A stretch of 64,000 bases of DNA from Pratylenchus scribneri. Its lineage: Eukaryota > Nematoda > Chromadorea > Rhabditida > Pratylenchidae. Shown piece by piece: positions 1 through 50,237 of the stretch; the stretch's first letter is position 1; each line of letters opens with the position of its first letter. Under the pieces are notes generated by a model. That model saw nothing but the letters and a program-made list of their open reading frames with translations, did not search any database and was not told where the DNA came from. The position numbers and the translations under genes were made by a program. The DNA lies in assembly GCA_030063045.1 (NCBI GenBank), contig JAQSEB010000001.1, positions 3,968,001 to 4,032,000 of the forward strand, given 5' to 3'.

Positions 1-248
1 ATAAAGTATTATTTTTCAATCAAACCATTCATCATCTGATCATCCATATTCATGAATATTTTTTTGTATTTTATAGAATACCATATTTGTTTGCCACGTT
101 AATCCCACGTTGATTACCCTAGACTGAATTGATCATTTCCATTTTTTTTCTACATATTTTTGTAACTATGTTGAATAAATTAATTCCATTAAAAAATTTT
201 GTTTTCTGCCACTTTTTTCACATTCAATCGTCAAATTTCCATCAAAAA
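1..248. other. intergenic, upstream of secreted-protein gene
   Basis: AT-rich sequence before the first gene. I see no gene or RNA here. An upstream in-frame ATG exists at about 129, but the start at 249 is preferred because it gives a clean signal peptide. Confidence 0.5.
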
Positions 249-2524
249 ATGTCCACATTTTTATTTCCAATTTTTTTGCTCCATTTTTTGGCCACATTTC
301 CAACACCAAATTTGGCACAAAGCAAACAATTCTGGAGCAATGAAGAAAATGGATGGGATATTAATGTATATCCATGGCCAAAAAAGTTTCTTCCAAATTG
401 GGTTGAGAATTTTGATAAAGAGGATTTGGTAGGATGGTTTTGCGCAACGGAGAATACAAAATTCAAAGGAATGGTGCAGAAAAAAACTCTTAATGGCATG
501 CCGTGGCCTGGAACCGTACAAATTCGATCGGATGGAATGTAAGGAACATTAAAATATATAACACCCTTAGCCTAGCCTTTTCTCTAACCATAGTTAAACC
601 GGTTTAAAATGTCGAAATTTCACTTAGCCATAACTTTTAGTTAAGACTTTATAAATCGGCTTTAAATTTAAATTTCATCGACTATTCCGAGTCGGTAAAG
701 CCTATTCTCCAGTTGTATGATGTTTATTAGAAGCTATGTTTCTCGAAATTAGCTAGCCAGCCCAGAGCCCAACCCTTACTTAGCGAATCCCGTGAAAATA
801 GCCAAATCCCAAATTATCTATTATACATATTCATTCATTTGAATGAATTAAAATTTGCTCAAATTTCCACACAGTTATATCCAAGGAAACACCGACAGCC
901 AGGTCATCAATCATCGTAATACAGGCGAGATGGTCGTTTTGCCAGTTGCCTTCCTTGTCCCATTGGAAATGGAAAATTTTGTGGAATATCGAATTGTGAA
1001 TGCGCCACAGGGAGAGGACCCTTCTGCCTGCATTGCCAGTGACACTGATGAATATTTTTCTACACAAAATCTGTAAAATTTTTCCCCCAAACTATTTAAT
1101 TATTAGCCTTGTATTATTAAATTGGGCCCCAACCTAATTCCAATTCTCTTTATTTGAAATTTGTTTAATTAATGAATGACCTTTAAATTGATTGGAATTT
1201 TAAGGATACTATTTAAATTTGGCGAAAATAATGCTGAAAATGGCAAATGTGTAACGGTTCAGTACTTTTACCTAGACACCCCACCCCAATTTTATACCTA
1301 ATCGATAGAGCTGACGAGACGCATCGAAATTGGTTACACATAAGCCAATTTCAAAAGAAAGTCTCGATGAGATCCATTGATTGGATATATGGTTTAATGG
1401 TCTAGGATAAATTTCTGAACCATTATAAATCCTTATAATTTTTTGCCATTTTAAATATTTTCCGATTTTTAAGGCGTCGCGACAAAACCTATATAAAAAA
1501 TGCTCCATTATGTCATCTCGAAAGTGATGAGCCAACAGTAAGTCACGCACGGCTTTGAATTTTTCCCAAATTTATGCGAATATTTTTGTCAGTTTGTCTC
1601 AGACGGTGTCCAGTACAAATTCAATTGTGCTAAATGGCAAGATTCTAATAATGAATTTTGGCAACCAAAAAGAATTTCTGACGAAGTTGCGGCCTCCAAA
1701 TCATATGGAATTTATTCAATTTCATTATGGGAAAATATTAAGAATCCGATGGCTTTTAAATGCTCTGATTATAGTTCATTAGAATATTTTTTTGTGAGTT
1801 TGAATGAACCAATAATTAGTAGACAATTTATTTAGAAAAAACATAGAAAATGGCAAAAAGATTATAGCAGTTCAATGGTTTGTCCTAGACCACCAAAGCT
1901 TATACCCAAACGATATATCTCGTCAAATCGCATCGATTAGTTCATGGAAAATTAATGTATTAAACTGTTTAAACTATCATGAGGTTTTTGGTTCAAAATT
2001 AATTTAAAATTGATCAAACAATGCTTTTTGATGAGTTCACTCCATTGGAGGGTTTTGTAGTCTAGGACAAATCATTGAATCACTATAAACTTTTCTCCAT
2101 TTTCAATGTTTTTTTCGCACAAATATTTCCCATTTAGTATTTTTAGCCTTCACCCACCTACACATATTTGGTTCACATGCATGACATTGAAGACAACACG
2201 GAAGTGGACGATTGCCTGAACCAACTGAGCCAACCAGAAACAACAACAACAAGTACAAGTACAACAACTTCAACAACAACAACAACCACAACAAGTACAA
2301 CAAGTTCAAGTACAACAACATCTACAATGCCTTCAACAATCACAGATACAACTAAAACAACCACAACACCAATACCAACCACACCAATGCCAACAACCAC
2401 AACAATAACAAGCAAAACAAGATGGCATTTTCAATCGAATCGAATTGAATTCTTCAATGGGCAAACTCCATTCCCTCCGGGCACTGTGATTGAAATGGGT
2501 GGATGGAATGACCCCGAAGAATGA
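249..2524 (+). CDS. secreted Thr-rich protein of unknown function
   Basis: I do not recognise the family. Five exons fit in phase: 249-538, 875-1072, 1474-1537, 1593-1793 and 2147-2524 (376 aa, stop TGA). The start at 249 was chosen because it opens a hydrophobic leader (MSTFLFPIFLLHFLATF, then a likely cleavage near NLAQ). The mature part is rich in Trp and aromatic residues early on (residues about 25-95), has few cysteines, and ends in a low-complexity Thr/Ser tract (about residues 275-340) typical of O-glycosylated mucin-like linkers, followed by about 35 non-repetitive residues. No membrane anchor is visible, so secretion is expected. Exon 3 is only 64 nt and easy to miss; without it the flanking exons do not join in frame. 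It could be a cuticle or secretory protein or a gland-cell effector; nothing in the sequence decides this. Confidence 0.72.
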
Positions 2525-2975
2525 AAGGATTTAACTGATTTAACCTTTAATAATTCTTTTTTTATAAATTTTGATTCGAACAAACATTCATTGTTTTATA
2601 ATTTTTTTGTAAAATTTATAAAATTTATTCTTCAACAAAAAAATATATAAAATCAAGGATACAAAAATGATTTTTATGGGAAAATTTGGGCAAATGGAAG
2701 GGGAAAATGAACATTGGGGGTAATGAGAGGAGGAGGAAATTAGGGCACAATTTTAGGTGTTTTTTCTTCGTTCAATCACAGTTAAATAAAATTAATTAAT
2801 TTTGTGCAATTTGGCATTGTCAAATTTGTACATCAATTCAAATTATTGTTATTAAAATTATGCATTATGTGCCTCATAAACCGGATTACTGCAAAAAAAT
2901 TGGTGAAATATTAATATTAAAATTGAATTTTATTGATTGGTTCATTAATTTAAATATATATTTTATTATTTTTAT
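2525..2975. other. convergent 3' intergenic region
   Basis: Lies between the stop of the secreted-protein gene and the stop of the receptor gene, which converge. It is AT-rich and presumably holds both 3' UTRs. No gene seen. Confidence 0.5.
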
Positions 2976-40843
<37,868 letters not shown>

Positions 40844-41180
40844 GCTGAATGCCCGCTTTTTTCAATAGGTCGCCATTTTGGCGGAAAAAAATCTGCATAA
40901 AGGGGAATTGTTGAGCAAAATGTTTATGTGAAAGTAAAAAGAGAAAATAAAAATTATAAATTTGAGGTAATTTTCAATGGGAAACAACAAACAAAATGGG
41001 TCATTGAAGGGAGTTTGGCGGTGGGGACTGCGAGGGGTGTTTGAGTAATTAGAGGGAAATAAAAAGGAAGAAAAGGGAATTTTTAGAGGAATATTTTTGG
41101 AGAGTGGAACTAACAAGTTGGAATATTAGTAAGGTGAGAAAATAAAAGAAAATTCATTTAATGTGGAATTCTGTGGCATA
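40844..41180. promoter_or_regulatory. presumed lrp-1 5' flank
   Basis: Immediately upstream of the lrp-1 start. No exon recognised. A promoter or trans-splice leader site is expected here, but no specific element is visible. Confidence 0.3.
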
Positions 41181-41182
41181 AT

Positions 41183-41402
41183 TTTGTGGATTATTCCGCC
41201 TGTTTTGCACTAAATAATTCCGCCTGTTTTGCACTAAATAATTCCGCCTATTTTGCACTAAATAATTCCGCCTGTTTTGCACTAAATAATTCCGCCTATT
41301 TTGCACTAAATAATTCCGCCTGTTTTGCACTAAATAATTCCGCCTGTTTTGCACTAAATAATTCCGCCTGTTTTGCACTAAATAATTCCGCCTGTTTTGC
41401 TT
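41183..41402 (-). repeat. 24-bp tandem array (about 9 copies)
   Basis: Unit, read on the minus strand, AATTATTTAGTGCAAAACAG plus GCGG, with a recurrent C/T variant (AAAACAGG or AAAATAGG). The same unit makes the array at 45838-46677 in the opposite orientation. Because the unit is a multiple of three, it gives an open frame repeating QNRRNYLV, which is not a gene. Confidence 0.95.
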
Positions 41403-44400
41403 GCAAATTTATTCCTTTTTAATAATTGAATAATTTTGCTTGATCAAAAATGATGCGGATTCTTAGAATTTATTCTAAATTATTTTGGAATCATCTATGG
41501 TGGAAAATAAATTTAAAAATTAAATTTAAATGGATTTTTATTTAAATTTAATTGTCCTAAAAAGGACTGCTGCTGAATGCGTAATACACTACAAAAATGA
41601 ATGAAGTGGAAAAGGAAATGTGTGCGGATGGCAGCATCACTGCATTCAGCAGCCTCAAGAAGGCACAGAATTCATTTTCATTTGAAAAGAAGAAATTGGC
41701 GTGAATTGGATTAAAGGAACATTGGAGGAAAATGTGGAGAAGCCTTCCAAAAAGAGGACGACGATCTGCGCGTCCTTTGCCCGATTCGGTCCCATTTTCC
41801 CCCAATGAATGAATATATTCTCATCCCTCTCAAACATAATTCTGCGCCATCGATGTTCTCCCCCCAAGCCCCAAATCCCCCAACATCACTTGCATCGATG
41901 GAGGACAACCCCAACGGGGTCGCCGTCGTCCGTTGCCCCCGAAAATTAACGATCGACGAGAGGGATAAATAGAGAGAATGAATGGGGGAATGAGGTGGCA
42001 GCGGCATGGACAAAAATGGTGGATCAACGGATTTGACACTTTTTTGTTTTTGTGGATTTTCCAGAAATGGGAGGGAAAAAGAGAGGGCAAAATGTACATT
42101 ACAAATTATTGGCAATAATGGTGGATACGATATAATGAATAATTGGAGGAAGGGAATTGGAGAGTGGAGAGGTTGCTCCAGTCAATGAATCAAGAATGAA
42201 CCTTGGGGGAATGCCAAATGAATATATTTGGTTCCACAAAAATCTAACCTCTTAATATGCAAATTTCTCAACAAATTGTAAGTTTAGGTTTTGGCTCAGG
42301 ATTTATGAAAAGAAACGTGAATTAAAATTTAAATGCATTTGGATTAATGCCATAAAGATGAAATCTAAAAAGCGACATATTGCCGATCAATTCGGAATCA
42401 AAAATCAGCCAAAAATGAATCATTCAACCTAAATAAGTAAGCCTTTGCATGCATGATCAAATCGCGCATTTGGGTAACCAAACTTCGACGGGAGATGGGA
42501 TTTTGGTGTGGGCAAAGGGATAGAGGGAAATGGGCTGTAGCTGGCTCTTACAATCCTCCGCCCGTTTTCCCCGAGTTTTTGCCGCCTCCCACAGCTTGAT
42601 GTGAGAACAATTCCCCCTCTTTTTGTGCATGCGCAAAGTTGGTTGATGCCGCCCTAAAGGAAAAGGGATTGGGTTGGGTTATCGGCGCCGCCAGGCGATT
42701 TCGGCTGTATGGGTGACGACCAGCTGGCGGGTGGCGGCTATTTCTCTATCGCGCATTCATCCCCCAAAATCCTCTGCCATCGGATTTTCTTCTGCGCGAG
42801 CGGCGAAACAACAACAAGAAGGAAAGGAAAAGGGGAATTGGAAGGGGAGATGGGATGAAGTCCATGGAGTAGAATGGACCACAACGGCGGTGGGTAAATG
42901 GACGACGGTTGAATGGGAATGAAAAAGGACAAGGGAATGGATTGTGCGCGAGGGAATGAATGAATGGATGGGCTAAAACAAAAAGCGGACACCAAGGGGG
43001 GATAGAGGGAAGGACCATTCATTGGACACTGGGCCAGTGGGGCTTGCTGGGACTGGATGGACATTGAGATCGGCCCAATTTTGTGCAGGAACGAACTTCA
43101 TTCCCCTCTCGCAGCCAAAACGACTCGCGGCTGATTGTGAGCGGGGAAATTTTGGGGTGGTTGATCTGGGGGCTGATGATGATGATGACCGAAGGGGGAA
43201 ACAAAACGACGAAGACGGTTAGGGAAGAGGCTTGGGGGATGGCCTCGGCCGATGATGGATCGACTTTTTGGGTCCCTCTCCCCTGGGGCGACGGCGACCA
43301 TCACCACCGCCGGCTGGCCGATCGGAGCCAGGCTAAATGGACGACCACCTCCCCCTTTCCTTCCTTTGGCCATCATTTCCACTTAAACTCTTCCATTTCA
43401 CACTGCGGCCGACGATAAAAATTTTGAGAAGCGCCGATCGAAAATGTAGTGGAAGAAATTGTGGGGGAAATAATAATGAATGAACGAGGGATTGGGTAAA
43501 AATTGGGGGAAATGGATGGAATTATGGATGGTGGAATTGTGCATTTTGTTTTGTTTTTCCGGTTCTCCCCCTTTTCTAATTTTTCAATTCATTGTAACAA
43601 AATTTTGGTTTGGAGTGAATTTAAAATGAATTTAATCGGCGGATGATGGATGGATAAATTCTGAAATTGGCGTTAATTGAATTGACCGATATTTTCTCCC
43701 TCTCTCAATAAACTTTTCAGCAAAATTTAATGTTCCTTCAAAAACATCCATCAAATGTTTTTTAATTGGTATTTTGACTGTGGTTTCTGCAAAAATAGCC
43801 TCGAAATAATTTAAACCAAGATTTAATTTCTGATTAAATGAAAAAGGATTGGAGGAAATTTAATTACACAGGAAAAATGACTACTATCATTATTTCATCA
43901 AAATTAGCTTTAAATTGCACAGTGAAATCCCTTTTTTTTGTAAAATTCACAAAAAAAATCACGTGATTTGGAAGAGTTTTTAAATGAGATAGTGCGTAAA
44001 AATAGCTTGGAAAAATGGCAATAATAAAGGATTGATTGAAATGGCCTCGAAATAATTAAAACCAAAAAATTTAAAATTATGATAAAATGAATAAAAATGG
44101 AAAAGAAAGGAAAGAAATTTAATGGAATTAGTTTACATGCAGAGAAAATGAAATGTCCTAAAAATAATAAATTCCTTTTCTGGCGATTTTAAAACTAAAA
44201 AGGATTCACGTGATTTGAAGTTTGGAGGAGTTTTTTTAATTAAATGAGAATGGACACAAAAATAACTGGGCAAAAAAATGCGAAGGCATATAGGATTGAT
44301 GGTCTGCTGAATGCGCAAAAAATATTAAAATAATTGGTGCGGATAGGTACGGCCAGGTAGAATGAAGGGAATTATTATTATTTTGGGAGATGATCCCTTC

Positions 44401-45837
44401 GATTAACCCGTCCCTTCTTCTCCTTCATTGTTTCCCATAAATTGGGGCCGATGGCCGAATTAACCTATTAAAAAGGAAGGCGGACACTACCATAATATCC
44501 ATTCCATAAATTAACAAAAAAAAATTGGTCCCCAGAATGCATGCAGGAAAAAATTGGGGCATAAAAATATGTCATAAATTGTTTTTGGAGACAAAATTGG
44601 AGAAAATATTCTCGTGATTTGATGCACCCCCAAGCCAAACATGATGGATTGCTCAAAAAAGCGCACAAAAACATATTGGAATGCGGAAAAGGACAAATTG
44701 GATTGGCAAATAATCTCGATTGAATATTGCATCATTGTGGATCAAGAATGGATGGGAAAATGGCACAAAAGAATGAACCCAAAAAAGATGGTAAAATTGC
44801 CCTACAAGTTTGTTGGGTTAATCTAACCTTCAATTGAGTTCCTCTCTAACTTAATGTGTCCATTTACCCGTCTGATGCCCTTGAAAAAATGGGTGAATAT
44901 TTGGGTTGCGCGGACGGCCCTTAAATAGTTCAAGAGAAATGATGATGGCCTTCTCCATTTTTTGCCTAGATATTCAGTGATTGATCGTTGAATAAAATGT
45001 ACCACTTTGATGATTTTTTGCAAAAATATTCTTTCTAATTCCAATCTCCCATCAAAATATGCGCCTTCTTTTTATTTCCTTGGATTCCATTTCCAAATTC
45101 GCCCCAGGCGCACAAATGAAAATGTGTCGTGTTCCCTCAATCAATCAATCAACCAAATTCGCGAAAATAAAAAGGGGACGAAAGGCTCCAATTTTAGCTT
45201 CCTTTCTCGTCGTGCGCAATTCCCTCAAAAACACAAAATTTTGGAATAGGAGGAGCCCTTCCAATCGACGCCACTGGGGGCAAAATTGTCGGCGATAGGG
45301 CAAAAAGGGGGAAATGATGTGGGAAAGAAGAAAGGGGGGAGGGCAAGGAGCAAATCAGCAAAACAGAATCAGAAAAGTGCGCAGAATTTTCCCTTCTTTC
45401 CTTCATTTTCATTCCCTCCTCCGGTTTCGGTTTTGTGCAAAGCAAAAATATGGGAGGAAAGGATGCGCACATCAAAATTGGGCATAGGAAAAAAGGGAAA
45501 TTGAAAGAGGGGTGGAAAATGTGTGGGTTTATTCGCCTATGAAAAGGGCAAATGCGATTTGAGGGGATGATGATTTGGAATTTGGATTGCGCATTGCTCC
45601 CTCTGCTGGTCCCAAATATGGAGAAAAGGGTTTTTGGTAGAAGGTGATTTGACTGTTAATCCAAATTAATGCGAATGTGAGGATGATTTTGTGGCGAAGA
45701 AAACACATATTTGATAAGAAAGCAATTTAATTTTTTATGAATATTCAGTTTAATAATTTGATTGGCATTTAAGTAACAGGCAATGGCGAAGCTTTAATGC
45801 CATTTATTCTTATTTTTCCCGGATAAGAGGCGGATTT
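41403..45837. other. GC-richer region without a recognisable gene
   Basis: About 4.4 kb between the two inverted 24-bp arrays. Parts (about 41750-43450 and 44350-45560) are clearly richer in G and C than the surrounding introns, with G-rich or C-rich stretches and CG-rich words such as CGGCGCCGCC. Open frames here are short, low-complexity and present on both strands at once, and I found no splice-consistent gene. It may be the distal control region of lrp-1. Confidence 0.45.
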
Positions 45838-46677
45838 ATTTAGTGCAAAACAGGCGGAATTATTTAGTGCAAAACAGGCGGAATTATTTAGTGCAAAATA
45901 GGCGGAATTATTTAGTGCAAAATAGGCGGAATTATTTAGTGCAAAACAGGCGGAATTATTTAGTGCAAAATAGGCGGAATTATTTAGTGCAAAATAGGCG
46001 GAATTATTTAGTGCAAAACAGGCGGAATTATTTAGTGCAAAATAGGCGGAATTATTTAGTGCAAAACAGGCGGAATTATTTAGTGCAAAAATAGGCGGAA
46101 TTATTTAGTGCAAAACAGGCGGAATTATTTAGTGCAAAATAGGCGGAATTATTTAGTGCAAAATAGGCGGATTTATTTAGTGCAAAATAGGCGGAATTAT
46201 TTAGTGCAAAACAGGCGGAATTATTTAGTGCAAAATAGGCGGATTTATTTAGTGCAAAATAGGCGGAATTATTTAGTGCAAAACAGGCGGATTTATTTAG
46301 TGCAAAATAGGCGGAATTATTTAGTGCAAAACAGGCGGAATTATTTAGTGCAAAATAGGCGGAATTATTTAGTGCAAAATAGGCGGAATTATTTAGTGCA
46401 AAATAGGCGGAATTATTTAGTGCAAAACAGGCGGAATTATTTAGTGCAAAATAGGCGGAATTATTTAGTGCAAAATAGGCGGAATTATTTAGTGCAAAAT
46501 AGGCGGAATTATTTAGTGCAAAATAGGCGGAATTATTTAGTGCAAAATAGGCGGAATTATTTAGTGCAAAATAGGCGGAATTATTTAGTGCAAAACAGGC
46601 GGATTTATTTAGTGCAAAATAGGCGGAATTATTTAGTGCAAAAATAGGCGGAATTATTTAGTGCAAAACAGGCAGAA
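45838..46677 (+). repeat. 24-bp tandem array (about 35 copies)
   Basis: Same unit as at 41183-41402 but inverted relative to it, with the same C/T variant and a further A/T variant (GGCGGAATT or GGCGGATTT). Two one-base insertions (AAAAATAGG) break the otherwise continuous open frame. Confidence 0.95.
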
Positions 46678-47230
46678 TTCCTTCTCAAAATTGATTTTAT
46701 ATTGATGATTTTTTGTGATGGATTCAATGAGATTAAAATGGGAAATCCAATTTTAAACCTAATTGAAAACTATTAATTAAAAATTTATTTCAATTAAGCG
46801 GTGAAAAATGTAAAATTGAAAAATTTCTTGGGGCAATTTTGAATGAAATGAAAAATGTTGGAGGAGAATAAAATAGTTGGCAGCCGATGGCGCAGAGTAA
46901 AAAGGAAAAAATCAATGAACTGCCCAAGGGGAAGAATATTTTGAGGGGGGCAAAAATGAAACCAGTTTGGGGCGAAAAATGGATGGCGGATTTGATTGGT
47001 CATTATTCCCCCTTTTAGTCTATTAAATTAGCCTCCTTTGAGAATCCAGAGTGAATTGATTCGGCAGATTTTGGTATGAAAATTGCTTCTTTTAATTTTC
47101 ATAGTTTCGAAAATGTGAATAATGATCTTCGATTGATTATTTATTATTTTTAAGCATTTTCGCCTTATTAAAAATAAAATAGTTTGGATAAATATACAAA
47201 TTGGAAATGATTTTAGAAAATTTTCTTTTA
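46678..47230. other. 3' flank of TMEM231
   Basis: AT-rich sequence between the 24-bp array and the TMEM231 stop. Presumably 3' UTR; no gene seen. Confidence 0.4.
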
Positions 47231-49418
47231 TTAATCTATTTTCTTCCCCTCTCCGTCCATCCAATGTTCCGCAACCTCAACAGTACCCAAAATTTGATTT
47301 TGGTAAAGGAAAGAGGAGAGCCAGCCAAAAATGGCGCGAACAATGAAGAAAATGGCCAAAATTTGAATCCAAGCCCATTTTAGCATTTCCCATCCATTTG
47401 TCCTGTCAAAATATTTATATTATTTTTATTTTGGAATGATTATTCACCGATAATAAAGGATTTGTTCGCGAATTCGAGCCTTGAAGGCAAAATTGAAGGA
47501 TTCGACATTTTGATGGGAGAAATTAGATTCATTTGATGAGGGAGATTGACGGCGACGCCAATGTTCTGCTTTTCTATTCAAAAATTGCGAATTTAAATGC
47601 TTCGATAAAATAAATTTAAACTTTTGCTAATTTTTAAATTCTAATTTTCTAAAACTTAATTTCCTTCCTTAATTTAAGTTTCCTTTCCAAAACAAAACTG
47701 CTTTGGTACTTATCGGTTAACTGTGCCCAGAAATCAGCTGAGGAAAGGTACAGGAGACCCCCATGGAACATCCGGTATAGATTTAGGGTCTTTAGGGGAT
47801 AGGTAATCATCTTATGTATCTGTAACCCTAACCCTAATAATCACTTATAAGGAGAACTCTTCATTTCTTAACAATTTGGACATAGATAACCGATAAATAA
47901 CATTGCTTTTTTAAAAAAATATAAAGCTAAGATTTTGCGTACCGTCCAATTTCCAATGTGTAATTTTGTGCGGCCTCATTTTGGCGCAATTGCCAAATTA
48001 ATTCATCCATTTGCTCATCCAAGGATTGTTCCGAATTGTTGGCCAACACAATTGATGGAGGCGGATTCCATTGTGGCACAGTCAAATTGCCGAACCATGG
48101 CAATGGCCCAAATTGCACAAAATCCAATTGGGCAATTATGCTAATAAATGTGGGGAATTGGGTGCAAATTACTCATTAAATTTACTTTAATTCATTGAAG
48201 TTGGAAGATAAAGGTTGGAGATGGCCAAAAATTGGAAATGATTCGAGCTGAAATGAAAATGAAATAAATAAATAAAATAATTTTTTGCCTACCTCAATCC
48301 ATGCCCTCTTTTCCAGTCGGACATCAAAGAAAATTGCATAGAAAATGGAGGAAATATTGGCCAATGAAAAATCGGCTCCATTCGTTTGGCGAAACATGGC
48401 ACGAATATAAATCTTAAAAAAAATTGGTGCATTATTTTTGTTAATTGATTAAAATTACCTCATCCGGGCGCCAATCACCGTCAAAATCGCGCAAATTCAT
48501 TTCCATAGATGGCATCACCAATTTGTCTGTCCATTTTGTGTTCAATTCCTACGGGTGAATTAATTTAATTTAATTACTTATTTAAATTACTTAAAATTTT
48601 CTAATAGTCAATATAAAAAATATTATTGGATACGATTTTTATTGGCTTAATTTGATATATGTTAGTCAGTCCTCTTCTGTACTAAATTTATTTGGCTCGA
48701 AAAGTGAATATTTTGTGGAGAAATGAGCAGATTTAAAAAGAAGCTTAGAGCAATATATTTATTGATGGTTAGCTAAAAATAGGTGGAAAAAAGTGGGGAT
48801 ACAGTAAGAAACAAGGAAGACCCTTAGGCATTATTGGCATTGACAATATAATTAATTCCCTTCATTTCATTTCATAGAATTTTGTGGCAATTAAAAATTG
48901 ACTAGTGGATTTGATAATTTCGACAACAAATCGAACCATAATAAAGAAAGATTCTGAATTTAAATATACATTTTCAACCTGAAAAGGACTCCAAAAGTGG
49001 TCAATATGGCCATTTTGATTGTAGAAAATGAACATAATTCGATCCTTAAAATCGACAATTGGCTGCTCCAAATAAGTGTTGGTTCTTCGCCAAAGGCCCT
49101 ATAAAGAAGATTGTTTTGGTTAGAAGTAATTGATCATATTTTTGGGGAACCTGGGTGGCAAAGGTGATCAACAATGTGCAAAGTACGGTGGCCAATATGC
49201 TGAAAAGGCGCCAGAGATTGGCCGCAGAAAATGAGGGGGCCAAGAATTCAACGGAAAGAGGCTAAAAGGATTAATGAATTTTTGGATTAAAAATGTTGGA
49301 AAATTGCCAATAATTTGATTTTTTTTCCCAGCAATTTTGATAATTTATTCCACCCCAAAATTTTATTTTAATTTAATTTTCGTCCAACCTCTCTATGAAC
49401 GACTGTGAGTTGCGGCAT
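47231..49418 (-). CDS. tmem-231: transmembrane protein 231 (ciliary transition zone)
   Basis: Orthologue of TMEM231, a component of the MKS/B9 complex that gates the ciliary transition zone; in nematodes this acts in sensory neurons. Nine exons agree in phase: 49418-49389, 49261-49151, 49098-48979, 48548-48459, 48412-48293, 48247-48186, 48140-47943, 47573-47448 and 47402-47231 (342 aa; human 316). Recognised from the short first exon (MPQLTVVHRE), a first membrane helix (LFSILATVLCTLLITF, about residues 28-43), the conserved YLEQPIVDFKDRI and FWSPFQ region, DFDGDWRPDE in the lumenal domain, and a C-terminal NGWEMLKWAWIQ followed by a second helix (about 295-318) and FLYQNQ. An in-frame stop just upstream supports the ATG at 49418. 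Intron 3 contains an inverted relative of repeat family C. Confidence 0.88.
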
Positions 49419-50237
49419 TCTTTCCCACTGATTCTGATTGCAGAATTCTTAAATGCCTCTGGCAAATATGGAGTCCTATAAATGAATTTAATGGGAAATA
49501 GACAATTTTATTGGATTATGAATTGACCGGCAAGCAATGCACAAATCCAGCTAAAAATGGCAATGCCAAGCAGAAGACAATCAACAATGAATTGGGCACG
49601 ATTTCGGGAAGAGATCATCAAATAAATACAAGAATTATAAGGGGTTATCGGTGGTCAAATTTATGGATGGCAATTGGACTTTGGCCAAATCCATATATAA
49701 GGGGAATTAATGGACAAATGGCGTATCAAATTAAATATTTCGGTTTCCAAGGTAACGCAATGTCCATTCCAAAAATGGAATAAAAATAAATATTTAAGAA
49801 AAGAATAATATGCTGAAAGTCTTAAATGACCATTTGTTTTAAATGAGCTAATAATTTCAATTCGTCCAAAAACAAACAGAGAATATTCATTAGAAATGGA
49901 TAGTTCAGCAAACCCTAAATACAAACCTCTTTTGGACTTTGTGCTAAAAGCAAATCTATTTTATTTTAATTGTAAGCATTTGTCATGATTTGCAACTATT
50001 TATTAATTTGTATTGTAAAATTTATTTATTATTTAATTTCATTTTATTGCATAAATTTATTAATCTTATTTAATTAAAAATGCACAAAATAAAAAAAGTC
50101 ACAATAATTTGGAATGAGGATTAGCAGGATGTTGATATCACTGGTTTATTTTTACTAAAAATGTGAATTTTAAGCTTTTGGGAGTATTTAAATATCAAAT
50201 ATGTTCCATTCATTGCACATTTTCATCCAAATGAACA
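49419..50237. other. intergenic between MAP3K4 and TMEM231
   Basis: 820 bp between two genes on the same strand, longer than a typical nematode operon spacer. It contains a 36-codon minus-strand frame at 49618-49508 (see findings). Nothing else recognised. Confidence 0.4.

Noticed and set aside
41557..43420. Several open frames of 60-135 codons on both strands
   Set aside because: They overlap on both strands, are low-complexity (Pro/Ser or Gly/Lys-rich) and show no splice-consistent joining or domain; they follow from the higher GC content.
45838..46677. Long open frames encoding QNRRNYLV repeats
   Set aside because: They arise only because the 24-bp repeat is a multiple of three; no start context, splice site or flanking coding sequence.
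47820..47845. Telomere repeat (AACCCTAACCCTAA)
   Set aside because: Only two to three units inside a TMEM231 intron; too short to indicate a chromosome end, and the usual nematode repeat is TTAGGC.
49511..49783. A 90-codon plus-strand frame between MAP3K4 and TMEM231
   Set aside because: No family resemblance, no splice or leader context, and a composition like non-coding DNA.
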